Origin: Prunella strophiata
Lineage: Eukaryota; Chordata; Aves; Passeriformes; Prunellidae
DNA: 64,000 nt
Direction of reading: 5' to 3'
NCBI GenBank assembly: GCA_036583965.1
Contig: JAZBQD010000021.1
Span: 19,444,771-19,508,770, forward strand
Position 1 is the stretch's first letter. Each line of letters begins with the position of its first letter. Below are positions 1 through 10,579 of the stretch, piece after piece. Below the pieces are notes generated by a model. That model was not told the DNA's origin. It saw only the letters and a program-made list of their open reading frames with translations, and searched no databases. Both the position numbers and the translations under genes were made by a program.

Positions 1-484
1 CTTCCCTCTCCATGAGTAAGAACATCCCATATCCACAGCCCAGGTGTGTGACAAACGTCCCTAAAACCATTCCAGCTTTGCTGGGCTCTGCTGAGGGGCA
101 CAGACATTCCCAGCCCCTCGGGTTGTCATTGTCCCCGTGGCTCTGTCCTGCTCCCTGTCCCCGCCAGGAAGGATGTCCCAAACCCGGGTGCTCTGTGCGG
201 TGCCAGCCCCGCAGCCAGGCACAGCTGGCAGGGAGGAAATGCGGTTTCAGCAGAGGATGGAGCGGGGAGGGGGATTTGGGATGCAGGAGGGGCAGAGCGG
301 GATGGGGAGCGGTGCCAGCAGCGGTCACCTGTGCGGGGACAGCAGATGGAGGGGACAGGGAGGGTGGCACGGGCTGGCAGCGAGGCGGGGAGGACGGGAG
401 GTGATTCACTGCTGGCAGGCAGCGCTTCCATGCGAGGGGCTGCCCCGGAGCAGCGCGGGGAAAGGAGAAGCTGCCGCCTCTTCT

Positions 485-539
485 TGCTCCTGCTCCTCTT
501 CCTCCTCCTCTTTCTCCTCCTCCTCCTCCTCCTCCTCCC
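485..539. repeat. TCC microsatellite
   Basis: A run of TCC/CTCC triplets on the + strand in JPH3 intron sequence. Confidence 0.9.
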
Positions 540-755
540 TGGCATGGCACCGCAGCCCATCGCAGTGCGGATCACCCGAATTCATTGAATCCAGCCCTTC
601 CCGGGGGGGAGCGGGACCGGTGCAGCCCCCGGAGATCCCCCAGGACCTCCCGCCTGCCCGGCACGAAGCGATGGAGCCGCTCTGTGTGAGCAGCCCTTCC
701 TCACACGGGAGGGACAGCGAAACACGCCAAAATCAGCAGCACAAACCCAGCCCCT

Positions 756-1040
756 GCTTTTCCTTTCTGCTGCTTTTCCTTTTCCTTTCTGCTTATTTTC
801 CTTTTCCTTTCTGCTGCTTTCCCTTTCTGCTTTTCCTTTTCCTTTCTGCTTCTTTTCCTTTTCCTCTCTGCTGTTTTTCCCTTTTCCTCTCTGCTGTTTT
901 TCCTTTTCCTTTCCACTACTTTTGCTTTTCCTTCCTGTTTCTTTCCCTTTCCCTTTCTGCTTCGTTTCCTTTTCCTTTCTGTTTCTTTTCATTTTCCTAT
1001 CTGCTGTTTTTCCTTTCCCTTTCTGCTGTTTTTCCTGCTC
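756..1040. repeat. Degenerate pyrimidine tract
   Basis: Imperfect repeats of CCTTTTCCTTTCTGCT on the + strand, about 19-20 bases each. The open frames crossing it are of extremely biased composition and not coding. Confidence 0.85.
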
Positions 1041-2419
1041 AACCAAACTGCAGCTCTGCTTTTCCCAGAGATTTTGGGCAGGGAAGGAGAGATCCCTCCC
1101 CTGGCTGTCGCCTCCCTCTCCATCCTCATCCTCATCCTCACCCTCCCAGGGGTGCAGGGAGGCTGCAGGGATGCCCAGTCCCCCAGCCAGGCCCCAGGGT
1201 TGAGGGGGGATGCTGGCAGCCCCTCCCTCCCCAAACCCCCCTGCCATGTCCAGGGATGCTGCACCCAAAGTTTGAGGGTGGAGAAGAACCAAGGGGAAGG
1301 GCTGGGGTCTCTCTGCTGCTTTCCCAGCTGCTGAGAGGGGTCTCCTTGCTTTTTTTCTTCTCCCAACTCCCATTTTGGGTTTCCTGGTTGCTCCCACCCT
1401 CTTCCCTTCAGCAACATCCCCAACACCCCATCCTTATCCCTCCCCACACTCTTTCCTCCCCAGGGAGAGACAAAACTAAAATCAGGAGCACAACCAAGAG
1501 GAAAACACAGAGCTGAGCCAAATTATTGAGTATTTTCCTTGCTGGTTTTCCTTCCCCTGAGTTTGGGATGCTGGGGGAGCACAGGGAAGGGGCTGGGGTA
1601 TTCCAGGCTCTCCTCTCTCTTATTCAGGTTTGAAAAGCCCCAAGCAATGAGGTTTCTGTCACTTCCTCCCCACAGGACAAATGACAAGCTGTCCTGACTT
1701 CCTAATCCAGGAAATTAAAGGATTTGACTGTAGACCCTGCTAAGCAAATTTCCCCCCTGAAATCCCAGGGGGATTTAACCCATGGATCCAACTGATTATC
1801 CCTTTAGAGTTGTGACTAAGAAAGTCCCAATTCCTCAGGTGCTGAGCACCCTAAAACCCCACAGTGGCCATGTCTGGTGCTCAGCCCATTCCAACATCTG
1901 GAACAATCTGAAACTTTTCAATTTTAGCCCCTCTCCAAGCCCCTTTTCCCACAGTGAACATCTTCCTTTTGCTGCAGCTCACTTCCAACCAGGACAGCAG
2001 AGCCTGGCTGCCACCACATCCCAAATCCACCCCATCCCATCCTGTGTGTCACCCTCTGGGATCATGGGATGTCATTTGGGGGCTGTTGGATTTCCCAGCG
2101 TGGCCTCAGGCTGGGGCAGTGCCACAAAGTGTCCCGTGGTGGCTCTGTGACACTGCCCTCCCCAGCAGCTCCTCGGGATCACATTCCCTGGATGGGAGAG
2201 AAGCAGCTCTGTGGGCTCCAGGCTGGGCACAGGGGCTGTCCCCTCTGGCAGGAGGGCAGCTGGTCCCCATGCCAGCATCAGGACATCCTTCAAGGAGCTG
2301 GGGCAGGTGGCAGATCCTCTGAACCCCTCAGTGCTGGGGATGAGCTCTCCAGGGCAGTGGTGGCAGAGATGGGAGCCAGGGATGGAGCCCCTTCCCAAGG
2401 GGAGAGGGGTGGGACAGGG

Positions 2420-2598
2420 CCAGGAGCCCTTTCCCAAGGACCAGGAGCCTGTTCCTAAGGGCCAGGAGCACTTTCCCAAAGGCCAGAAGCCCTTTGCAAG
2501 GACCAGGAGCCCATTCCCAAGGACCAAGATCCTTTTCCCAAGGACCAGAAGCCCATTCCCAAGGACCAGAAGCCCATTCCCAAGGACCAGGAGCCCTC
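2420..2598. repeat. Small minisatellite, ~22-bp units
   Basis: About eight imperfect copies of a unit with CCCAAGGACCAGGAGCCC. Confidence 0.85.
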
Positions 2599-3239
2599 CA
2601 GCTTGTCTGATCCCCCAGGATCCCATCCAGGGCATCCCATGAGGTGCAATGGAGCTGAGCAGGGTGCAGCAGCTCAAGGACAGCTTGAGAAGCCTCAGGA
2701 AAAGTGGGATTTTTGGGGTGCAGATGATTTGGGGGCTCAAACCCCCTGCAGGCAGCTGGGATGAGGGAAGTGCCTCGTGCTGGGTGGGCTCTGAAGTTTG
2801 AGGCAGGCAGGAGATGCTCGTTGCTGTGGCAACAGGATTTATTCTTTTTCTCCCCACAGTCATCAGGGCTGGGGCCACCAGTGCCCCACAAAGGGGTGAC
2901 AGAGCCCTGGGGGCACCTCCAGCCCCTCTCCCTCCTGCCTGCGCCCACCAGGGCTGGGCAGGTGAGGGGATTGGGTGATTTGTGCCCCAGGAAGGCAAAG
3001 TGACCAGGCTGGAGAGTGGCCAGACCTCACTGGGGACAGTGGCCTCAAAGCCACCCTTTCCCAAGGCCAGTCCTGGTGTTTTCACTCCCCTGCCTCCTGC
3101 AGAGCTCCATTCCAAGGGACAGATGGCCAGGGATGAGGCTCCCTCTCCAGATGTTGATTTTCTGGCCAGCTGTAGATAACACCCAGGGCATCATCTCCCT
3201 GCAAAGCCCCATCAGCTCTGTCCTTGCTGGGGGCACCAA

Positions 3240-3315
3240 GTGAAAAGGAAGGGAAATGCAGGAATCTGGGAAGGGAAATGCAGGAATCTGGGAAGGGAAA
3301 TGCAGGAATCTGCCT
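3240..3315. repeat. Triple ~22-bp tandem repeat
   Basis: Three copies of GGGAAATGCAGGAATCTG, almost identical. Confidence 0.85.
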
Positions 3316-4399
3316 GGCCCTGTGTTGTTCCATGTGTTCCTTGGCCAGGGAGATGCTAGGAGCATCCTGGTGCCAGATGTGCCTCTGGGTACCAAGCTCC
3401 ACCTGGCCCAGCCTTTTGAAGTCGATGGATTTGGATTTTCTTGGCATTTTTTTGTTTAGCAAAAACAGAGATAAAATAAAGAAATCCTTTTGGGGATGGT
3501 GGGAATAAGGTGAGCTGGAAATAATCCTGACATTTGATGCTGTCATCTTTCTCTTCTGGGAATGACCCAGCTCAGGGATGTGGTTTGAGCTGGTGCTCCC
3601 AGAATTTTGGGGACATGGCCCATCCCTGTCCCCCCAGTCACTGAGACTTTGCACCTTTCCACGTTGTGAATTCAGTTCTCCAGCAAAACTCCTTTTGGCC
3701 ACTCCAAGGCAAGGCACAGGACACAGCCTGGGATACATTTTTCCCCCTTACTTGGATTAGAAAATGGAATTTCAGTGTAAAATGGCAAAAGATTCCTCAG
3801 GTGAATTCGCTCCCCATTTGTAAATCCAAAAATTTAAAGGTGGGGAAGGCTCTGGCACAGGTGCCTGGAGCAATGAGCTAAACAGGACCTGGACTCCAGC
3901 TCTGTCTCCATGAATTTGGGAGACCTGGAGCATTCCATGTCCCAGCTGCCTTGGGAATGAATTCCCCCCCTAACGTGACATTTCCTGCTGTAAAATCACA
4001 GGGAAACTTGGATTTGGCCTCTTGACCACAACATTTTCCCTGCTTCTCTCTAATTTGCTTTCTTGGGCAGCAAGGAACACATTGAGGGGATTTTTTTTTT
4101 TTTCAGGATTAAAGGGTTTGAGTATTTATTTTTCCTTAATTCTCTTGAGGTGTGATTTCCAGAGCCATTTTTTCAGAGTGTGCCATCACCACTCCCTCCA
4201 TCCCAGCTTCTCCCAACATTTCCCTCCACTGCTGGGAGCTTTCCTGCTCCTCCTCAGATCCCAGGGGTGATCCATCCGTGCTCCCATCCCAAAATCTCCA
4301 GCTGGAGCTGACAAGGCTGCCTCTCTCTTTGCTATGCACAGCACCTGCTCCGTGTCTGGCTGCAAAGAGCCCGAGCAGACCTTCGGGGCTGCATTACAT

Positions 4400-4760
4400 C
4401 ATGTCAGAGGTCACATTAAGCAGCTTTTTTCCTCCTTAATTAAGAATTCCAGCCATAGGGAGGGGAGGGGCAGAAGGGGAAACAGAGGGGAAAGCAGACA
4501 GAGGGAGAGAGCTGGGAAGAATGCCTGCGCTGAGCAGGTAAATGGGAATTTCTCCGCAGACAGCTAATTGGTGTGTCTAATCTCGCACCCCCTGAGGAGC
4601 AGCTGCCCGCACAAATCACTCACCGAGAGCCCGCTGCAGGAGCAGCGAGAGCTGCGGGAAGAGCCAGGCTGGAATTAGGAGCGGCTTTTATCGGGGTAAT
4701 AAACGCCAGATAGGGGAAATAACAACCAGGTTGTTAATTGCTGCCATCTCCCCGTTCCCT
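4400..4760. promoter_or_regulatory. Candidate conserved non-coding element, JPH3 intron
   Basis: Unique, non-repetitive sequence with CpGs and several homeodomain-like or E-box-like cores: CCTTAATTAAG (4434-4444), AGCTAATTGG, TTTTATCGGGGTAATAAACG, GTTGTTAATTGC. Unlike its repeat-rich surroundings it looks constrained. This is compositional inference only. Confidence 0.25.
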
Positions 4761-5245
4761 CGGGGCCGTGTCTAGACAGAGCCTGGCTCCGGGCTGCGCT
4801 CGTCGCTGCCCTCCGCACGGGCACGGATGCGGTGCCCGGAGAAGCCCCTGGCACGGGAAAGGGAGGCAGGATGGGCACTGCAGCTGTGCCCTAAATCAGA
4901 GAGGCTCCCGCAGAGGTGGAAACCAGACAGTCTGCAGTGGTTATTAATAATTCAGTCCCAATTTGTCCCATCTAGGAGAGCACGAAGCCCAGCCAAGCCT
5001 CCCCTCCTGGCTGCCCGTTCCCGGGGCTGTTGCAGCGATCGATGCCACGCTGGCAGGGGTTTGGGAGCTGGGATCGCCTGTCCTGCCCATCCCGGGGCCA
5101 TCCCATGTCCTCGGGATCGGCGTCCCCCTGTCCCAGGGCTCCGGGGCTGAATCCCCGGTGCTTTGTGCTCCTCGCTGCATGCAATCAGGGCTGGGTCCTG
5201 CTGTGCCACAGGGACTGGAAAACAAGCCCCCGTGGAGCCCGAGGC

Positions 5246-5390
5246 TGGGGAGGCTGCGCTGAAAAATCTCCTTTTCCTCACCTCATCCAGCCAGCCCTTC
5301 CCAGCCTCACGCCAGCCTGGGTTTTCCACATGGGGAGGCTGCACTGAAAATCTCCTTTTTCTCCTTCCAGCCATCCCTTCCCAGGACAAG
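5246..5390. repeat. Direct duplication, ~84-bp spacing
   Basis: Two related segments start GGGGAGGCTG at 5246 and 5331. Both continue with TGAAAATCTCCTTTT-type sequence and end CCAGCC..CCCTTCCCAG. This is a simple tandem duplication. Confidence 0.7.
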
Positions 5391-7061
5391 GTGCATCCCA
5401 AGGCTTTCCTGACCCCGGGGTTTGGATGAGAGAGATCTTAAACGTCCTGCAAATGCTCTCTCTGAATTTTTCCTGAAGTATTTCCTTGCAGCTGGCGTGT
5501 GTTTTAATTGAATTTTGCATTTGAAAAATACATGAAGCTCTGTAATGGAGGGAGAGAAAACATTCCCTCCTATAGGAAGATAAAGATGCATTTAAAGTGA
5601 AAAAAAAAAACCAGCCCCAAAGCTGCTTGATGAAGTATTGACCTGGAGACAAAGTGGATCAGATGGAGCCAACCTGGCCCCTTAGGAAAACTTGAGGCTG
5701 CTCATTAGGGATGAGCTCACTGCCAGCTTAACTCCATCCTCACCACTCCCAGTGAAGCCTGTGGGAAATGTGCCAATTTCCAGGTTTTCCATGAAAATGG
5801 GGACCACGGGGTTCTTTTTTGGGATGGAAAGGGGTTTGGGACTTGTTGCAGCCTCGTGGAGCTCCTGATGGAGTTGGGATAAAGGGAGAGCTCTGGGTGT
5901 GGGATGGAGGAGGGCTGAGCATCTCCATCCCTGCACAGGATCCCAGCAGAAATTTCATACTTCCCTCAGCCAGGCTTTGGGGTCAGGGAAGTGAGAAGTT
6001 TGCTTGGAAAAGAGCAGCCAGAGCTGCCACGTGAATTTTGGGAAACAGATTTTATTTCCCAGAAATCTTACCCATAGGATGCTTTTTTACATCCCCAATA
6101 ATGTGGATTTCTCTCTGTGTTCAGCACAGAGCTCCCTTTGACCCCAAGCATGAGTGTGCTCAGTGTCTGCTGCCTGGTTTTTATTGGAATGTATTTTCTG
6201 TACAAAAACCCTGGAAAAATAGGAATAAGGTGGCAAATCCCTCTCCTGGATGGATTCAAACAACGAGTGGAGAAGGACTCACCAGTGATTCAGGTTTCTT
6301 GTGGCTCCAGGTGCCATCCTGGCAATTCCAGGTGTCACATTCCCAGCTCTGAAACCTTTCTGGGCTACTTTAAACTCGCTCTAATTTCCAGCCTAATTTT
6401 AAAGCACTTTGTCCCACTTGTTCTCCTGCCAAAGCATTCCTGGAACCAAAACACCTCTCAAGCCTCACCTGGTTTGAATTTTGCTTCCTTCCTTCCTGAA
6501 TCCCTGAGGTTTTGCTGGGAGTTCACCCCTTTTTGGCTAAACCAGCCCCCAGCACTGGCTTTGCAGCAGAACCCTTGGATCCACTCCTTGCTCACTCCAA
6601 GCCAGCCCGGGGTCACTGTTGGAATTCCTAAAAAGCCAAGTTCTTCCTTGCAAATCAGTTGATTCCAGCTTCTTATAGATTAGCTGGAGCTGATAAACTT
6701 GGCATTAGGAAGCAGGCCCAGGTATTATCCCTTCCCCTCTCAGCTCCAGCCAAATCACAGGAGATCTGCAAAGATTTCCGGGAATTTGGTTGGTTGGGAT
6801 TTTTCCCTGCCTCCTGCCAGCTCCCCTTGCCAGTTTGACCACTTGCCCGCTCATCCTCCCAGAAGAGTGAGTCAGCTTGGCAAAAAAATTAATAAATAAA
6901 ATATTCCAGGCCAGCCCTAGCAGGGAGTCTCTGCCCTGAGACCCAAACTGGGGCTCAAAAGCCACAAACCATCCTGGTCTTCCCCCCTCTGGCTTCTTCC
7001 CAATCCCAATCTTCACCTGAACACCCTCCCCCAGCTCAGCCTGGATGGTGAAATGCACTAA

Positions 7062-7165
7062 AATCCTGGAATCATGGAATGGTTTGGTTGGAAGGAGTTT
7101 AAAGCCCATCCCATTCTCCCTGCCACGGGCAGGGACACCCTCCACTATCCCAGGCTCCTGGATTC
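7062..7165 (-). mobile_element. CR1 LINE 3' fragment
   Basis: ATCATGGAATGGTTTGGTTG followed by AAAGCCCATCCCATTC and CACTATCCCAGGCTCC is the reverse complement of the avian CR1 3' end. Only about 100 bases remain. Confidence 0.75.
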
Positions 7166-7264
7166 ATCCCAGCTGGAGGAGGAGGCTGGGGATGCTCAGA
7201 GGTGGGAGGAATTAAACAGCTCCTCTTGCATCACTCTTCCCTCCATCCCCTCATGAGCCCACAG

Positions 7265-7317
7265 GAACAGAATGATCTTTAAGGTCCCTTCCAACCCAAA
7301 CCATCCCATAATTCTGT
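7265..7317 (+). mobile_element. CR1 LINE 3' tail fragment
   Basis: AAGGTCCCTTCCAACCCAAA followed by CCATCCCATAATTCTG is the sense CR1 terminus. It lies 100 bases from an oppositely oriented fragment. Confidence 0.7.
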
Positions 7318-7721
7318 TTTATGGGGAAGGCCCCAGCCTTATTTTCACCGTGGTCTCCACTTTGGCATCTCCATCCCAGAAAAAAATTTATGGCAGCACT
7401 TAGGGAAGGAGGAGCAGAGTGATGAGATCAGGCCCTGTCCATGTGTCAGGGAGGAAAAAACCCCACTTTTCCAGGGAAATAAACTCCAGGCAATTAAGTG
7501 GGAATTAAGATTTAGCACACGCCACGAGCAGCAGGCGTGGAGAAAGGAGACAGCTGGTGAATTTAGGATGTGACAAAGTCATGCGAGCACTAACTGGATT
7601 ACTGGCATTTATTTGGGAATACTTATGGATTTTATTATGCAACGTATGGATCTCCATAATTCTGCTTTTCACTCCTGCCAGCGTCTCAGGGAGCTTTACA
7701 AACAATTAATCAGCAGCACTC

Positions 7722-7933
7722 CAGGGAATCCAGTGTATTCCATCTGCTCTGGGGAATCCAGTGTGTCCCTCTATTCCAGGGAATCCAGTGTGTCCCCTCT
7801 GATCCAGGGAATCCAGTGTGTCCCCTCTGTCCCAGGGAATCCAGTTTGTCCCCTCTGATCCAGGAAATCCAGTGTGTCCCCTCTGCCCCAGGGAATCCAG
7901 TGTGTCCCCTCTGCTCCAGGGAATCCAGTGCTT
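7722..7933. repeat. Minisatellite, ~28-bp units
   Basis: About eight imperfect copies containing GGGAATCCAGTGTGTCCCCT. Confidence 0.9.
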
Positions 7934-8169
7934 TCCATCCCTCCCAGAGTGTATTTTGGATCAGAGGTGGCTTCATTGATGGGATTGATTTTTAACCTTT
8001 TCTCAGCCAAAGCCCCAAGTTTTCATTTTTTAATTCCCTGCACTTCCTGGGCTGATCCTAGGAGTCTGTGGGGATGAACAGATCCAGAAGTCTTTGGAGT
8101 GAGTTTTCCAGGGGTGGAAATGCATCCATCCCCCAGGGCTGGTGATTTTAATCCATTTAGGTTGGATTT

Positions 8170-8372
8170 CAGGAGGAATTTCTTCTTGGAAGGTGTGACC
8201 AGGACACTGGAACTGCCCAGGGAGGGTTGGAGTGCCCATCCCTGGAGGTGTCCCAGGAATTCCTGGAGGTGGCACTCAGTGCCCTGGGCTGGGCACAAGG
8301 TGGGCGTCAATCACAGGTTGGATTTGGTGATCCTGGATCTCTTCTCCACCCTCAATGATCCCGTGATTCCAT
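8170..8372 (+). mobile_element. CR1 LINE 3' fragment
   Basis: Sense CR1: AGGAGGAATTTCTTCTTGGA, GCCCAGGGAGGGTTGGAGTG, CATCCCTGGAGGTGTC, TCACAGGTTGGATTTGGTGA, ending in AATGATCCCGTGATTCC. Confidence 0.85.
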
Positions 8373-8884
8373 CAAGGAGGTGCTGAGTGCTGCAGGGAGG
8401 AGCAGAGTCTGGGCCATCCCAGGAGCCCAGCCCTGGGTGGTGGCTCCATGTGGGCTCTTCCAGTGTCACCTCCCACTCTGCCACCACCCCCGTGTGCCCC
8501 AGGCCCTGGAATGGCACAGGCTGCTGCTCTGGCAGGCAGAGAGGGATGAGTGGCTCTCCAGGGAGGCTGGATGTGGGGAGCAGGGTGTAATCCTGGCTGC
8601 TGAGCCTGGGCCAGGCGCTCACAGACGCTGCTAATCCTCAGCTGGGGCCAGCAAGGAGCTGGGAAAGTGCAGGGACAGCCCCAGGCCAGGCAGCTCCCAG
8701 GCCAGGGGATAAATGGATGGAGGAGTTTCAAATCCACATCCCTGAGAAGCTCCCCTGGAAGATGCCAGAGGTTTAAGGAGAGGCAGAATCTGAATTTTAA
8801 CCTCTGGTGGCTCTGATGGTTTAATGCACAGGTTTGATGGCCCAGTGTTTCCCACAGACCACACTGGTGCCAAAAATGTGGCTG

Positions 8885-9170
8885 AGAAGAGACCTGGAGA
8901 GGGACTTTGACAGGGCATGGAGGGACAGGACAAGGGGGAATGGCTTGAAGCTAAGGAAGGGTGGATTTAGAGGGGATATTGGGAAGAAATTCCCAATATC
9001 AGTGAGGATGGGGAGGCCCAGAGCAGCTGTGGCTGCCCCTGGATCCCTGGCAGTGTCCAAGGCCAGATTGGAAGCTGTGGAAGTGTGGAAGCTGTCCCTG
9101 CCAAAGGCAGGGGTTGGAATGAGATTGATTTTAAGTGTTTTCCAACCCAAACCATTCCATGATTCCATGA
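8885..9170 (+). mobile_element. CR1 LINE 3' fragment
   Basis: Sense CR1 with AGGGACAGGACAAGGGGGAA, GAGGCCCAGAGCAGCTGTGG, CTGCCCCTGGATCCCTGG, and the tail CCAACCCAAACCATTCCATG. Confidence 0.88.
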
Positions 9171-10454
9171 AAAACAGGAGCAGCCTGCACCTTCCCTCCC
9201 AGCAGTTTGCTGCAGCTCCTCCTTGGGGCATCCCTGCTCCTCCTAAAAGGGCAGATCTGGGATACCTGACAGGAAATGGGCTGTGACATCTTTGTCCCCT
9301 CCTCTGACCCCACCTGAGTGCTGGGCAGGGAGAGCACTGGACTCCAGCTGGGTAAAAACACATTTAAATCCAATTTTTGGGTGCTCAGGACCTGCAGCAG
9401 CACCACCACAGCCCCTCCACCACCTCCAACAAGTCTGGAAAACAGCTTGGATTCGCTTCCAGGCCTACTCCAAAGCAGCCAATGGCTGGGAATAAAGCAT
9501 TTATTAGAGCAAAGAGACCTGAGAAGTGTCAGGAGAGAGCACAGGTGACAGCACAGCCACACTCACACCCTGTTCCCCAGCCCTGGTGATGCTTCCAACC
9601 AAAGCAGGCACATTCCTGGCCCTGTTTTCCATTTTTAGGAGCCTGTCAGAAATGGCACTCCCTCTCCACGCAGATGTCGAGAAATTAGAGGGAATTCAGA
9701 GAGAGGCAGAAAAAAAATGATTAAAGGAGATGGAGGGCCTGATTTTGGAGGGAAAAGAAATCAGCAGAGTTATTTATAACCCTGCCTGCACCGGGGTGGG
9801 AGCAGGAATTTTTGAAAGTGCCTGGATAGCTCGGATAAGGGGGGAAAAAGGGGCAAAGCAGCCTCCAGAGGATGCTCTCAGAGAAGCTGTAAATCCTGAG
9901 TGATGGATGAAATGCCATCCAAAAAAAGCCTTTGGAGAATCATCAGTGAGTGCAGGGGACAGTTGTTGATCCAGAGGGAAAAAGTGCCCTGATCAAAATG
10001 TGTGAAGGGATGGTGGAGGAGTCTCCTACCTCTGCTCCCAGTATTTATTTACATCCAGCATTTTACGCAAAACGTGGGGGTGGGCGTGGAAATGTTCTTT
10101 TTTTTTTTTTTCATCCCCCAAAAAAATGGGTTTGGTTAAAAAAGCACAACCAAACCAGCTTTAAATTCAACCCTGGAGGCTCGTGGGAGATGCACGGAGA
10201 GGCTGCTGGGATGGGGTGGGAAATGGGATGGAGGGACCCTGGGGGAACAAATCTGAATTTCCTGGGTGATTTCCAGGCTGAGGAGCAGCTCAGTGAAGGT
10301 GTTGGAAAATCCCCCCAGCCATCCCCAAGCTCTGCTGGCAGCTCCTCCCTCACAGCCAAAGGGTTTTTGGAGGAACCTGTGGGGGAAATGGGGGGTTTCC
10401 CAGTGGCAGGGAGGAGCTGCCTAACGGGGTGCTGCTGTCTCTGTTGCCTTGCAG

Positions 10455-10579
10455 GACCTCTCACTCCAGGGCCAAGGCGGAGGCGGCCGTGACGGCGGCG
10501 CAGAAAGCGCAGGAGGAAGCGCGGATCGCCAGGATCACTGCCAAAGAGTTCTCACCTTCCTTCCAGCACAGGGAGAACG
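10455..10579 (+). CDS. JPH3: JPH3 coding exon 3 (helical region)
   Basis: The acceptor is TTGCAG ending at 10454 and the donor is GTCAGT from 10580. The 125 bp begin with the last base of a codon and end with the first base of a glycine codon. The exon encodes the Ala/Glu/Arg-rich helix with AAVTAAQKAQEEARIARITA, then KEFSPSFQHREN, which is highly conserved in junctophilins. This is the end of the helix that bridges the ER-plasma membrane gap. Confidence 0.95.

Larger units (their letters stand above)
1..10454 (+). other. JPH3: JPH3 intron upstream of exon 3 (partial) and its contents
   Basis: No coding exon was found here. Open frames are short, or lie in pyrimidine or tandem repeats. The stretch contains simple repeats, four CR1 fragments (7062-9170), small minisatellites (2420-2598, 3240-3315, 7722-7933), a 5.2-5.4 kb duplicated segment, and unique AT-motif-rich islands near 4400-4760 and 7490-7710. 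It is called intron because the exon at 10455 starts in the middle of a codon. Confidence 0.8.

Noticed and set aside
137..1516. 459-codon + strand frame at the window start
   Set aside because: It is mostly a pyrimidine tract coding Phe/Leu/Ser/Pro and has no splice or family support.
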